From NCBI RefSeq assembly GCF_024139115.2, contig NC_085140.1, forward strand, positions 99,460,988 to 99,524,987: a stretch of 64,000 bases of DNA, in the 5' to 3' direction. Source of the stretch: Armigeres subalbatus. Lineage: Eukaryota > Arthropoda > Insecta > Diptera > Culicidae. Under the pieces are notes generated by a model. That model was not told the DNA's origin and did not search any database. It saw only the letters and a program-made list of their open reading frames with translations. Below, piece after piece: positions 12,669-22,969 of the stretch (position 1 is the stretch's first letter; every line of letters starts with the position of its first letter). The translations under genes were made by a program, and so were the position numbers.

Positions 12669-12681
12669 AAAGATGAAATCT
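12669..12681. repeat. Target-site duplication, 3' side of RTE element
   Basis: AAAGATGAAATCT, identical to 15989-16001. It directly abuts the (TAAA)n-like tail of the element. Confidence 0.9.
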
Positions 12682-12697
12682 ATTTATTTATTTATTA

Positions 12698-14785
12698 TCA
12701 GACTAAGGCCGGAGTGGCCTGTGCTGCACATAAAAGACTTCTCCATTCAGCTCGGTTCATGGCTGCACTTCGCCAACCACGCAGTCTGCGGAGGGTCCGC
12801 AAGTCGTCCTCCACCTGATCGATCCACCTTGCCCGCTGTGCACCTCGCCTTCTTGTTCCCGTCGGATCGTTGTCGAGAACCATTTTCACCGGATTACTGT
12901 CCGACATTCTGGCTACGTGCCCGGACCACCGCAGTCTTCCGATTTTCGCGGTGTGAACGATGGATGGATCACCCAACAGCTGATGCAACTCGTGATTCAT
13001 TCGCCTCCTCCACGTACCGTCCGCCATCTGCAACCCACCATAGATGGTACGCAACACTTTCCTTTCGAAAACTCCCAGTGCGCGTTGGTCCTCCACGAGC
13101 ATCGTCCAGGTCTCGTGTCCGTAGAGAACTACCGGTCTTATAAGCGTTTTGTAGATAGTCAGTTTGGTACGGCGGCGAACTCTATTCGATCGAAGCGTCT
13201 TGCGGAGTACAAAGTACGTACGATTTCCAGCCACTATGCGTCTCCGAATTTCTCTGCTGGTATCGTTATCGGCGGTCACCAGTGAGCCCAAGTACACGAA
13301 TTCTTCAACCACCTCGATTTCGTCATCACCGATAGAAACTCGTGGTGGGTGGCTCACATTGACCTCTCTTGAGCCTCTTCCTATTATGTACTTCGTCTTC
13401 GACGTGTTGATGACTAGTCCAATCCGTTTAGCTTCGCTTTTCAGTCTGATGTAGGCTTCCTCCATCCTCTCAAAGTTACGTGCCATGATATCAATGTCGT
13501 CGGCGAAACCAAATAACTGGACGGACTTCGTGAAAATCGTACCACACGTGTCAATCCCTGCCCTTCGTATTACTCCCTCCAAAGCGATGTTGAATAGCAG
13601 ACACGAAAGACCATCACCTTGCCGTAACCCTCTACGGGTTTCGAAGGGACTCGAGAATGCCCCTGAAACTCGAACTACGCACATCACCAGATCCATCGTC
13701 GCCTTGATCAACCGTATCAGTTTATCCGGAAATCCGTTTTCGTGCATTAGCTGCCATAGCTGGTCCCGATCGATTGTATCATATGCGGCTTTGAAGTCGA
13801 TAAATAGATGATGTGTGGGCACGTTGTATTCGCGGCATTTCTGCAATACCTGACGTATGGCGAACACCTGGTCTGTGGTAGAGCGTTCACCCATAAATCC
13901 CGCCTGGTACTGCCCCACGAACTCTCTTGCAATTGGTGTTAGTCGACGGCATAAAATTTGGGAGAGTACCTTGTAGGCGGCATTCAGCAATGTGATTGCG
14001 CGGTAGTTGCTACAATCCAGCTTATCGCCCTTTTTGTAGATGGGACACACGACACCTTCCATCCACTCCTGCGGCAGAACCTCATCCTCCCAAACCTTGG
14101 TAATCACCCAATGCAGCGCTCTAGCCAGTGCCTCACCACCGTGTTTAAACAGCTCTCCTGATAGTTGGTCAACTCCAGGGGCTTTGTTGTTTTTCAGCCG
14201 ACCGATCTCCTCCTGGATTTCCTGGAGATTCGGAGCCGGAAGTCGCATGTCCTGCGTGCGTGCTCCTAGGTTCATTACCATACCGCCACCGTTGTCTGCC
14301 ATATCGCCATTCAGGTGCTCTTCGTAGTGCTGCCGCCACCTTTGGATCACCTCACGCTCGTTCGTAAGAAGGTTCCCGTTTATGTCCTTACACATATCGG
14401 GCTGTGGCACGTGGCCCTTACGTGAACGGTTCAACTTCTCATAGAACTTTCGTGTGTTATTAGCGCGATACAGTTCCTCCGTCTCTTCACGGTCTCGATC
14501 TTCCTGCTGGCGCTTTTTCCTCCGGAAAATCGAGTTTTGTCTGTTCCGCGCCCGTTTGTATCGTGCCTCGTTCGCCCTCGTGCGGTGTTGCAGCAATCTC
14601 GCCCATGCTGCATTCTTCTCCTCAACTAACTGCTCACATTCGCCGTCATACCAGTCGTTTCTCTGATCCGGAGCCACCGTTCCTAGTGCAGCGGTTGCGG
14701 TGCTTCCAATGGCGGATCGAATATCTCTCCAGCCATCTTCAAGAGATGCTGCGCCTAGCTGCTCTTCCGTTGGGAGTGCACTTCC
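12698..14785 (-). pseudogene. RTE reverse transcriptase portion
   Basis: The uninterrupted frame gives 659 aa from the GTG at 14677, and the same frame stays open upstream to about 14770 (TEEQLGAASLEDGWRDI), so that start is not the real one. Visible RT signatures, numbered from 14677: APGVDQLSGELF near 166-177, FIDFKAAYDTI at 292-302 (first catalytic Asp), RRGLRQGDGLSCLLFN at 348-363, FADD at 391-394 (catalytic Asp pair), SKTKYI near 426, YLGSLVTAD near 462. The C-terminal WSGHVARM and WRSLLCAA are usual for the clade. The RT copies element RNA at a nicked target site. The domain itself is intact, but it has lost in-frame connection to the endonuclease by a single-base shift near 14775. Confidence 0.88.
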
Positions 14786-15737
14786 AGCTGCTGCGCGTAG
14801 TCTTGGGCTAGTCTACCGTCTTGTAGCCGCCCAATGTTAAGAGGCGGCGGACGACTCCGACGCGTGTTGATCACCGTCGAGAGTTTTGAGCGCAGACATA
14901 CTGCGACGAGGTAGTGGTCGGATTCAATATTCGCACTGCGGTAAGTGCGTACGTTCGTGATGTCGGAGAAGAATTTACCGTCGATTAGAACGTGGTCGAT
15001 TTGGTTTTCCGTTACTTGATTAGGTGATTTCCATGTGGCCTTGTGGATATTCTTACGGGGGAAGAAAGTGCTTCGGACTACCATTCCGCGGGAGGCTGCA
15101 AAGTTTCGCATCGTTGGCCGTTGTCGTTCGATACGGTATGCAGACTATCCGGTCCGATGACCGGTCTATACATTTCCTCCCTTCCTACCTGAGCGTTCAT
15201 GTCACCGATGACGATTTTGACGTCCCGCAGTGGGCATCCATAGTATGTCTGCTCCAGCTGCGCATAGAACGCTTCTTTCTCGTCGTCGGATCTCCCTTCG
15301 TGTGGGCAGTGCACGTTGATGATGCTATAGTTGAAGAAACGGCCTTTTATCCTCAGCTTGCACATCCTTGCGTTGATTGGCTGCCACCCAATCACGCGTT
15401 GGCGCATCTTTCCCAGCACTATGAAGCCGGTTCCCAGCTCGTTGGTGGTGCCACAGCTTTGGTAGAAGGTAGCCGCTCGATGCCCGCTTTTCCACACTTT
15501 CTGTCCTGTCCAGCAGATTTCCTGTAGCGCTACGACATCGAAGTTGCGGGGATGTAGTTCATCGTAGATTATCCTATCGCAACCTGCGAAGCCTAGCGAC
15601 TTGCAATTCCATGTTCCAAGCTTCCAATCGTGATCCTTTATTCGTCGCCTAGGTCTTTGCCGATTATATCGAGTCGTATTATCTTCTATGTCGTTCGTAA
15701 TAGTTGTTTTTAAAGGCGGCTTATTGGGCCTGCGCAA
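14755..15737 (-). pseudogene. RTE apurinic-like endonuclease portion, frameshifted
   Basis: This is an exonuclease-endonuclease-phosphatase domain that nicks target DNA for retrotransposition. In the first frame (15078-15737): LGTWNCKSL (Asn), VALQEICW (catalytic Glu), INVHCPHEG, VIGDMNAQVG (Asp/Asn). In the second frame (14755-15111): NFAASRGM, QIDHVLIDGKF, and SDHYLVAVCL (the terminal Asp-His pair). All expected catalytic blocks are present, but they lie in two frames that meet near 15105. A second shift near 14775 joins the RT frame. Predictors often label such domains craniofacial development protein 2-like; that name reflects this retroelement family, not a host gene. Confidence 0.85.
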
Positions 15738-15988
15738 ACCTCCTGTCTCGTCGGAGGGCCGTCGTGTCAGGGCTGTTTAGCGTCCCACCTAACACCAGGA
15801 CTTGGGCTTGTGCGCTTTGAGCGGCACACGGTCGCTTTGGCGGAGCCTACTTGCGGATACATGCAGCTTTTTATAGAGGTTTAACAGGGCCCACTGTCAA
15901 ACCCCACCACATCCTAGGCAGGCGCCACAACTCGCAGATGGCCTGGGGAGGGATCGTCAAGCCCTTGGACATAGTCCCTGCTGCCCCT

Positions 15989-16001
15989 AAAGATGAAATC
16001 T
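15989..16001. repeat. Target-site duplication, 5' side of RTE element
   Basis: AAAGATGAAATCT, the exact partner of 12669-12681. Confidence 0.9.
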
Positions 16002-16440
16002 GCAGCAAGTAAAAAGCGGTAAATTATTGAGTGGCTGCCGTCGGTGATAGCAGAATTGTGGCTGTGTTATTTTCTCTCTAAATTTTCATTCGCTGCCGAC
16101 AAATCTGCTCTAATAATATTTTCCAAATTTTTTTGAACCCTGCCGATGCTGATCGTCATCAGCACGATGATTTCCATCCAAACCACGAACGCACGCGGGA
16201 GAGCAGGTTTTTAAATTGACTCGAAATTATATTTTCGCCGGTAGCAGGCCAAGTAACATCTGTGATGGTCGTCGGTGGAGTTTGATAATAAAGATAATGT
16301 TTATGCTGAGAACAGATTATGATAATTGTTGGTTGAAATTCGCGATTGTATCATGTATACAACATAATATTCATATGATATTACGATTCTCATTGCACTA
16401 AGAAGTTTTACGTAGTTTACGTTGAGCGGTCGTGTCTTGT
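16002..16440. other. No supported gene
   Basis: This is the continuation of the target into which the RTE element inserted: tgcagcaag here lies opposite ttgctgcag words on the other side. Contains a degraded word of the repeat family at 10.2-12.6 kb, and otherwise nothing recognised. Confidence 0.4.
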
Positions 16441-16451
16441 ACATAACCCTT

Positions 16452-16735
16452 CTAATATTTTTCTTATTGCATGTTCCTTCTTCCTCCTTCTTTCTTCCTC
16501 CTTCTTTCTTCCTCCTTTCTTCTTTCGTATATCATTTTTTCCTTTTCTCATCTTCCTACTTCTTTTTTTCCTTATTCTTTATACTTTCTTCCTTCTTCTT
16601 TCTTTTTTTCTTTCGTCGTTCTCCCTTCATCCTTTTTTTCTTCTTTCTTCCTTCTTTGATCTTTCTTCTTTTTCCCTCATCTTTATTTATTCTTTTTACT
16701 ATTTTCTACTTTTCTGTCTTTTCTGCTTTTACGCA
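16452..16735. repeat. Polypyrimidine tract (TTC/TTCC-rich)
   Basis: Roughly 280 bp are almost entirely C and T on the plus strand, built from irregular ttcctcctt and tttcttc words. Predicted peptides here (Phe/Ser/Leu-rich) are low-complexity artefacts. Confidence 0.85.
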
Positions 16736-16757
16736 TTTTTGTTGGAAATAATTATGA

Positions 16758-16772
16758 AGACGGGTCTGTTGT
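16758..16772. repeat. Target-site duplication of Feilai SINE (left)
   Basis: AGACGGGTCTGTTGT, identical to 17055-17069. Confidence 0.88.
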
Positions 16773-17054
16773 CTTCTTCTTCTTCTTCTTCAATGGCTCT
16801 ACATTCCAACTGGAACTTGGCCTAGCTTTTCAACTTAGTATTCTATTAGCATTTCCTCAGTTATTAATTGAAAGCTTTTCTATGCCCGCCATTGCATGAG
16901 TATGTATCTTGTGTGGCAAGTACAATGGATACACTATGCCCAGGGTGTCGAGAATGTTTCCAACCCGAAAACATCCTAGACCGGACCGAGAATCGAACTC
17001 GCCATCTCCGGATTGGCAATCCTACGCCTTTGCTCGCAAGGCTACTGGAGACCC
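16773..17054 (-). mobile_element. Feilai: Feilai SINE, full length
   Basis: On the minus strand the element has a tRNA-related head with an internal pol III promoter: an A-box-like tagccttgcgagc and a B-box gagttcgattctcgg. The body includes ggaaacattctcgacaccctgg and ggcgggcatagaaaagc, and the 3' end is a (GAA)n tail. Feilai is the well-known tRNA-derived SINE of Aedes. A 15-bp TSD flanks it. It is non-autonomous and depends on a partner LINE for mobility. The perfect TSD and clean tail suggest a young insertion. Confidence 0.88.
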
Positions 17055-17069
17055 AGACGGGTCTGTTGT
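17055..17069. repeat. Target-site duplication of Feilai SINE (right)
   Basis: AGACGGGTCTGTTGT, partner of 16758-16772. Confidence 0.88.
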
Positions 17070-17950
17070 ATGGAGCCCCAAATAAAAAAGTAGTATCAGG
17101 TCAAAATCAATAGAATGAATACAATTCACTCATAGATCGAAAGTTTAAGTTGAAAACAGGTGCCCAGTAAAATATTAGTAATTATTTTAATTATGCGGCA
17201 CTTATTCTCATTTCTGATAAAATCTTTAAATCCTTATCACTGATAGCAACCAACTAGCATGGTGTAAAACGTTAGAAAAACGTTGTGTGAAAATGTTTTT
17301 CCAAAATCAGCTTGGCCGCTAGATCCCTTGCTATATAAAAAAATATTTTATTTAAAATTCACGTGACATTTAATCGTTCAGCACATGTGGGAATTGTTCT
17401 TCAGCGAATTTGAAGAGTTTTTTTATTCCTTTCTTTATTTGGTAGGCACTCTGTATTACTTAACCGCTACTGTGCCGAGATCTAGTGTGGTATTGTGCAG
17501 CCAGAATCCACACAGAATCTATTTTTAGATTTTTCCATTATTCATTGTTGTTGTCGTTGCTGGTCCATCTCGTCGTGAGTCCATTGTGTCCGTTTTGTCC
17601 ATGTCGTGTATCCAATGATCGTTGCATTGTTCGGTTGCCATTTATCCGGATAACATTGGAGGAATGCCTCCGAGAAGAACAAGTTGTCAGTCGTCATCAG
17701 GCAGCCGTGACGGTAAGGCGCGCACCCCAATACGCCACCCCCAAGCAGCGCAACTTGTTTCACTACTGGACATTTCACTGTGTTGCAACTATTCGGAAAG
17801 AAACAATCTTTGCGTATGTGCCATCAAATATAACTTTCTTGCAATCTAAAAAGCGCAAGAGGTGGAGCCTACGGAAACATCCTTCGATTGCAGTAAAATT
17901 GCAATAATGTTGCAAAATACTACAGCGGAAAAAAATAAAATAAAAATATA
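17070..17950. other. No supported gene
   Basis: The longest ORF (17485-17907, plus, 140 aa) has no domain I recognise. An overlapping open frame on the other strand makes either unlikely to be real. Confidence 0.35.
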
Positions 17951-17955
17951 AAACT

Positions 17956-18015
17956 GGATTCGATTTAAGGATCTTGTGATTGACAGTCCTTTACTCTACC
18001 ACTGCACCATTCAAC
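17956..18015 (-). other. tRNA-like sequence (SINE head or tRNA pseudogene)
   Basis: On the minus strand a tggtgcagtgg A-box-like word is followed about 35 bp later by the B-box-like aaatcgaatcc, with a ggactgtcaatc segment between them where an anticodon arm would be. The stems are imperfect (ccttaaat instead of a strong T stem), so a functional tRNA is unlikely. The A/T-rich sequence after it could be a SINE tail, but I could not find a TSD. Confidence 0.4.
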
Positions 18016-18599
18016 ACTTCGAAGGGACTGCATGTCGACTCACCATAAAAACCATACGATTATGAAGTTTTGTACTCGAGTTTTCTGTTACTTGATTGCA
18101 CCATCACCGGAAAAATATGTAAGTTGTCAAAACGTTGAACGATGCTAAATTAAACATGAAGACACACTCAACATATCTGCAACTTAATTTAAACAAACAA
18201 ATAAATTTTGAAAGACGCATTGAAGTTACATGGTAAAAAAATATGCAACTTGTTGATTTTGTTTCGTGTTTGCAACATAAAGTACAGTTTTCTTTGGTTG
18301 TTTGTTTTCAAATGTCAAACACGTACTGCATTGCAATGTTAATGAAACATTGATCACAACTCGAAGGTTTTTGACATCTTGATGCAACTTTTTCGTGCTT
18401 TGATGTTTTTTAATACCTTTAATGAAACTGTAAGAAACAAGATGCTTTTTGGAAGATGTTGCGTGTGCTACTACGTAGCCAACTACGCTACGGGACCCCC
18501 CTTAATTTGAGAAGTTGTTCCTTCTAAATTCCTATTAGCAATCCTTTCAAAAATTTATCAAAAAAAAATCATCTCTTCTGGAATTTCTTCAACTACTCC

Positions 18600-19805
18600 T
18601 TTAGGATTTTTATATGAGAGAATTAGGCTTATTCTACTCATATATTGATGTAAGGTGAGTCGACTCTCACGTGAGGTGACCATGTTATTCAAATGGGAGA
18701 GTACGAATATTCTAACTTTAATCCAGCAATTTCACGTTACTCCACTCGAATAATAATCCCAAATTTCCCCTGGTAACCCGTTGGAAAATCCACACGGAAT
18801 TATTTCTCCAAAAATATCCCCGCGAATTGTTACATAAAATTTTTCAGGAGTTTTTTTTTTGGGTTATTCCCACAAAAATATAATGCTGAATATCTCCTGA
18901 AAGAAGGATGTACCTTAGTAGTTTCTGGCGGATTATTCTGGACAATACAGTGAGAAAAATCTGGGGAAATTCAAAACAAATGTCCGCAACATTTTTGGAA
19001 AATAATCAAAATAAAGAGGGATTTTTGCAGATATTCCTGGAAAATATCTTGCAGTAATTTCTGTGGAACAGGGGGTTCTAGTAAAATCGGGTGAAATCTT
19101 AGAGGGTTTTCTGGGTTATTTTTGAGTAAATTTTGGAAGGAGTAACTGAAAGATTTTTTGAGATAATTCGGGCTAAAATTTTCGGAAGAGCATGCAGAAA
19201 TTTTCATAGGATTTTCCGGGAAAGTTTCTTCATAAGCTACCCGAGGAATTTTCGGGGGATTCTGCGAACGATTAAGGAAGTAGTTCTTGGAGAAAATTTC
19301 AAAATAATCCATGAAGAAATTTCTGGAGGAATAGCCAGATGAAGTTCTAAAGGATTTTTTTAGGAACTTCCAGAAGAATTACAGAAGATACCTCCTAAGA
19401 ATTCCAGAACCATTTCCAGAGAAATCTTTGAAGGAATTTTAGGAGACATATCCGAAGAATTTTTTGAGAAAATTTGTGAATGAAACATAAAGAAGAATCG
19501 AAAGGTATTTCAGGACGAATTTCTGGGGCGTAGGTGGAAGTTGGATTTAGAAGAATTCCATATAAATTTCTGATGAAATTCAGAGGGAAGTTCTGAACAG
19601 ATTGTGTGGTAATTTTCGAAGAATAGTTAGTAAAAAAGGTCTTGGGGGAATTTATGGAGGAGCTCCAGGGTAAATTTCAGGCGTAGTTTCTGGGCGAGCA
19701 TCCATGAAACATTCTGAAAACATTCTTAAGAACTCCTGGAGGAACTTCCGGAGGAATTCATTTAGGAACTTCCGAAGAAATTCATGGAGGAACTTCCTGG
19801 AAGAA
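18600..19805. repeat. Degenerate AATTTC/GGAAGAA-type repeats
   Basis: More than 1 kb is composed of variants of a short word such as ggaatttctggaggaa or gaagaattcc, too diverged for a fixed period. The same texture returns after the heptamer array (20670-20820) and at 36530-37720. Not coding. Confidence 0.5.
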
Positions 19806-19813
19806 CTTCTTGA

Positions 19814-20667
19814 TTCTTGTTTCTTGTTTCTTGTTTCTTGTTTCTTGTTTCTTGTTTCTTGTTTCTTGTTTCTTGTTTCTTGTTTCTTGTTTCTTGTTTC
19901 TTGTTTCTTGTTTCTTGTTTCTTGTTTCTTGTTTCTTGTTTCTTGTTTCTTGTTTCTTGTTTCTTGTTTCTTGTTTCTTGTTTCTTGTTTCTTGTTTCTT
20001 GTTTCTTGTTTCTTGTTTCTTGTTTCTTGTTTCTTGTTTCTTGTTTCTTGTTTCTTGTTTCTTGTTTCTTGTTTCTTGTTTCTTGTTTCTTGTTTCTTGT
20101 TTCTTGTTTCTTGTTTCTTGTTTCTGTTTCTTGTTTCTTGTTTCTTGTTTCTTGTTTCTTGTTTCTTGTTTCTTGTTTCTTGTTTCTTGTTTCTTGTTTC
20201 TTGTTTCTTGTTTCTTGTTTCTTGTTTCTTGTTTCTTGTTTCTTGTTTCTTGTTTCTTGTTTCTTGTTTCTTGTTTCTTGTTTCTTGTTTCTTGTTTCTT
20301 ATTTCTTGTTTCTTGTTTCTTGTTTCTTGTTTCTTGTTTCTTGTTTCTTGTTTCTTGTTTCTTGTTTCTTGTTTCTTGTTTCTTGTTTCTTGTTTCTTGT
20401 TTCTTGTTTCTTGTTTCTTGTTTCTTGTTTCTTGTTTCTTGTTTCTTGTTTCTTGTTTCTTGTTTCTTGTTTCTTGTTTCTTGTTTCTTGTTTCTTGTTT
20501 CTTGTTTCTTGTTTCTTGTTTCTTGTTTCTTGTTTCTTGTTTCTTGTTTCTTGTTTCTTGTTTCTTGTTTCTTGTTTCTTGTTTCTTGTTTCTTGTTTCT
20601 TGTTTCTTGTTTCTTGTTTCTTGTTTCTTGTTTCTTGTTTCTTGTTTCTTGTTTCTTGTTTCTTGTT
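19814..20667. repeat. (TTTCTTG)n array, about 122 copies
   Basis: 854 bp of almost perfect 7-bp repeat, with only two visible irregularities: one unit lacking a T near 20125, and one G-to-A change near 20300. A degenerate unit (ttcttga) at the left edge suggests it grew out of the surrounding degenerate repeat. Because 7 is not a multiple of 3, all three frames on a strand encode the same heptapeptide (FLFLVSC on plus, NKKQETR on minus). This explains several overlapping 320-355 aa ORFs, none of them genes. Confidence 0.97.
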
Positions 20668-20820
20668 TTTACACTCGAAAAATCTCCCAAGGATGTTCCG
20701 AGGAAATTACAAAGAACTTCCAGAGGAAATTCCGAACAATTTTCCAAGAAAATTTCAAAAAGGTTCCCTAGGGAATTTTATCAGAATTTCCAGAGGATGT
20801 TTCGAACAAATTCCTCTTAT

Positions 20821-20905
20821 GGGGGCTTCGTGGCCGTGCGGTTAGCGACGTAAATCGTCTAGACGCATGTGGTGTGGAGTGTGGGTAAGCGATAAAGTTC
20901 TATAC
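20821..20905 (+). mobile_element. tRNA-like SINE head fragment
   Basis: ggggcttcgtggccgtgcgg followed by ttagcg looks like the acceptor and D-arm region with an A box. The following gtctagacgc and tgtggtgtgg resemble the anticodon and variable regions. The expected B-box (ggttcgattcc) is missing, so the head is incomplete. The boundary with the degenerate repeats on its left is sharp. No tail or TSD was found. Confidence 0.5.
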
Positions 20906-20909
20906 TGGC

Positions 20910-22240
20910 CCACTGGATGTTGTGTCAATGGTCAATGGTCACTGTCAATGGTGAAACTTCTTATTCCTTTTCTTTTTTCTTCTACCAGAGTTCAGTTTCA
21001 TCAAAGTTTATTGCTTATTTTCCGGGTATACTTCTTTTCCTATATCCGATCGACGGCCTCCGGGTCGATTCTGGAAAAGTTTGAGCTGTATAGTGGAAAA
21101 CGAAAAGCCAACCACTCTAACCAAGCTACCATTGTCGCTTTCTTCTCACTCCCTTCTTGTGCTCTGGATTCTCGTCGATATAAAAATTCTTGAATTGAGC
21201 ACATTTTACACAACGAGCCTCCATGTGGTCAAACGTGAGACAGTTGGTTCACTGCACAGTTGGATCACTGTTCAACAACGAGGTCGAAGCGAGAGCTGAC
21301 CTCCAGCAGGTCCTCCACAGTAACAGAACTTTTCTTCAAGTATACAAAAAAAAGGATTAGTCACGGTGACATGGACTTTCTACCTTTGCACGATTCGATT
21401 GGAAACACACGATGAACCTTGAACGTGCTTAAACCCTTTCTCCTTGAACTCCATTGACGATTTTCGCGATTAATTATCACGATTAATTAAGTAAACATTT
21501 TTTCTGGGTTTTTCAACACCCCTCCCTCATGTAAGATTTTTCCCATACAAATATTTTTTTATTCATATGGAACGTAAGAAAATGACAGACCCCCCTCACC
21601 CCATAAGTGCTTACGTAATTAGCGTACGACCCCATAGCAGCCCACAAACTAGGGTTATGTTCCATTATTAATAACATGCTCCTGTATCAATAACATTCGC
21701 AAAACAGGCAATTTAGGCTCAATTTGTGTCGTGTTTTGTTGTTATTCGGCGTGCTTAAAAAATCACAAAAATGAGAAACAAAGCAATTTGGGCATTAATT
21801 CTTTGTTTTCGAATGGTATTGATTTGGGTACATGGTATGAATTCAAGTAACAGTTCCACTATATATCGTTTAGTGGTCTTCTGCCAAAACGAACAGATTT
21901 GAAAATCAAATGCTCCTTCTCTCTATTTTGGATTTTTGTTTGTCTCCCAAAGCTTTTTGATTACGAAGCTTATAATATAGCATTTGAAATAAATTGTCTG
22001 GAGTCTGAATACTATTAAAAAAATGCTTTTTGCCTTATTCTAAAACAATTGGAAGCCTTAAATGTGACGAAATTGATTGAGAGGAAATTATTTAAAAATA
22101 TTTTTAAAAAATATGAACATTCGGAAATAAAGCTATTTTTAAATAAACTACGAGACCGCAACCATCAATCATTTTTTTCCAATTCAAGATAGTATCCTTT
22201 ATCATCGGTATCCACAGCGCCCACTGTTATTATCATTTGT
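20910..22240. other. No supported gene
   Basis: A C-rich/G-rich segment at 21515-21640 (cccctccctcatgtaag...cttacgtaatt) resembles the one within the element at 7064-7345 and may be part of another TIR element, but I could not define its ends. Confidence 0.35.
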
Positions 22241-22244
22241 GATT

Positions 22245-22960
22245 AATTTCACCGCTGCGGGTTATCCCGTTATGTTACACGTTTTTCCAACGGCAACGTT
22301 TCTGCATCTTGTTTCTCATGCGGTAAGCCGGTGGTTGTTGTTTCTCAAGACACGTTAAGAGCAACAAGTCCCGGTAACCAAGCATTTTCTATTAATTCAT
22401 TCATAGGTTTCATTCACAATTCATTTCCGTAACCAGGATCGATACTGCACGGTACATTGGGTTGTGTAATCGGATTTCATTCATTGTATACCGTTGATAA
22501 ATCCTTGTGGTAGAGCTGTTCTTTTCATAATTGTTTCGAAAGTTCATCAGCCAATTGGAATCTTGGTAATGATGCTGACAGATCATTGACTTTAAAGAAA
22601 GTAATTAATATATATTACTTTAGATAGCCAGAAGACGGTTTTCATTGCTTCCCACACTTGTCCTTTTCCTCCACTTTAATCCTTTAGGAGCTCCTTAGGA
22701 AACCGCAGAAAGCAACTCGACTTCCATCCGCATCACGCCGGTGGGTGGTATTTCGTTATGTTCCACGTTTTTTCAACCGTGGGTTATTTCCGTCGCAAGT
22801 CCCATGCCGTAAACGCGTGAGCATAGTTTATTGAGTATTGTACCAGAAGCAACAGGTAGGGTATAAAGCAATTCCGATTCAATTCATTCATTCAGAGCAA
22901 TCGTGTTCGTAACCGACCACGACTGACGTTGCGTGACACAACTTTGGGCAATATAAGCCG
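22245..22960. repeat. Pair of diverged direct repeats, ~490 bp apart
   Basis: Two blocks (about 22250-22480 and 22735-22965) share the same order of words: cgttatgttmcacgttttt, a ttcaacsg-type word, agcaacaag/agcaacagg, ttcattcat and then cgtaaccgac or cgtaaccagg. This looks like an old tandem duplication of roughly 490 bp. No protein is evident. Promoter-like or LTR-like duplications are both possible. Confidence 0.4.
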
Positions 22961-22969
22961 ATCGTTGCG

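Larger units (their letters stand above)
12682..15988 (-). mobile_element. JAM1-like: RTE-clade non-LTR retrotransposon (JAM1-like), nearly complete
   Basis: A 3307-bp insertion bounded by a perfect 13-bp TSD. On the minus strand it starts AGGGGCAGCAGGGACTATGT, has a ~250-bp 5' leader, then an endonuclease domain, then a reverse transcriptase, and ends with a very short 3' tail of AATAAATAAATAAATAG. One ORF region with endonuclease then RT, a very short 3' UTR, a microsatellite-like tail and a total of about 3.3 kb are typical of RTE elements; JAM1 is the Aedes aegypti family this most resembles to me, though that name is from memory and not a database match. Two frameshifts (about 15105 and 14775) break the reading frame, so this copy cannot make a full protein. 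The long intact RT and perfect TSD suggest a fairly recent insertion. Confidence 0.88.

Noticed and set aside
12508..15527. Plus-strand ORFs of 95-211 aa opposite the RTE element
   Set aside because: These are antisense shadows of the endonuclease and RT coding sequence, with no motifs of their own.
16422..16751. 109-aa Phe/Ser-rich ORF with apparent membrane segments
   Set aside because: It is a translation of a polypyrimidine tract.
17956..18015. Functional tRNA gene
   Set aside because: The stems do not pair well and the T arm is degraded; a SINE head or pseudogene is more likely.
19814..20667. Telomeric repeat
   Set aside because: The unit is not TTAGG or a known variant, and mosquitoes are not thought to use simple heptamer telomeres of this kind.
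19704..20853. Overlapping 321-355 aa ORFs on both strands (FLFLVSC and NKKQETR repeats)
   Set aside because: They are translations of the (TTTCTTG)n array, open in every frame because the unit is 7 bp.
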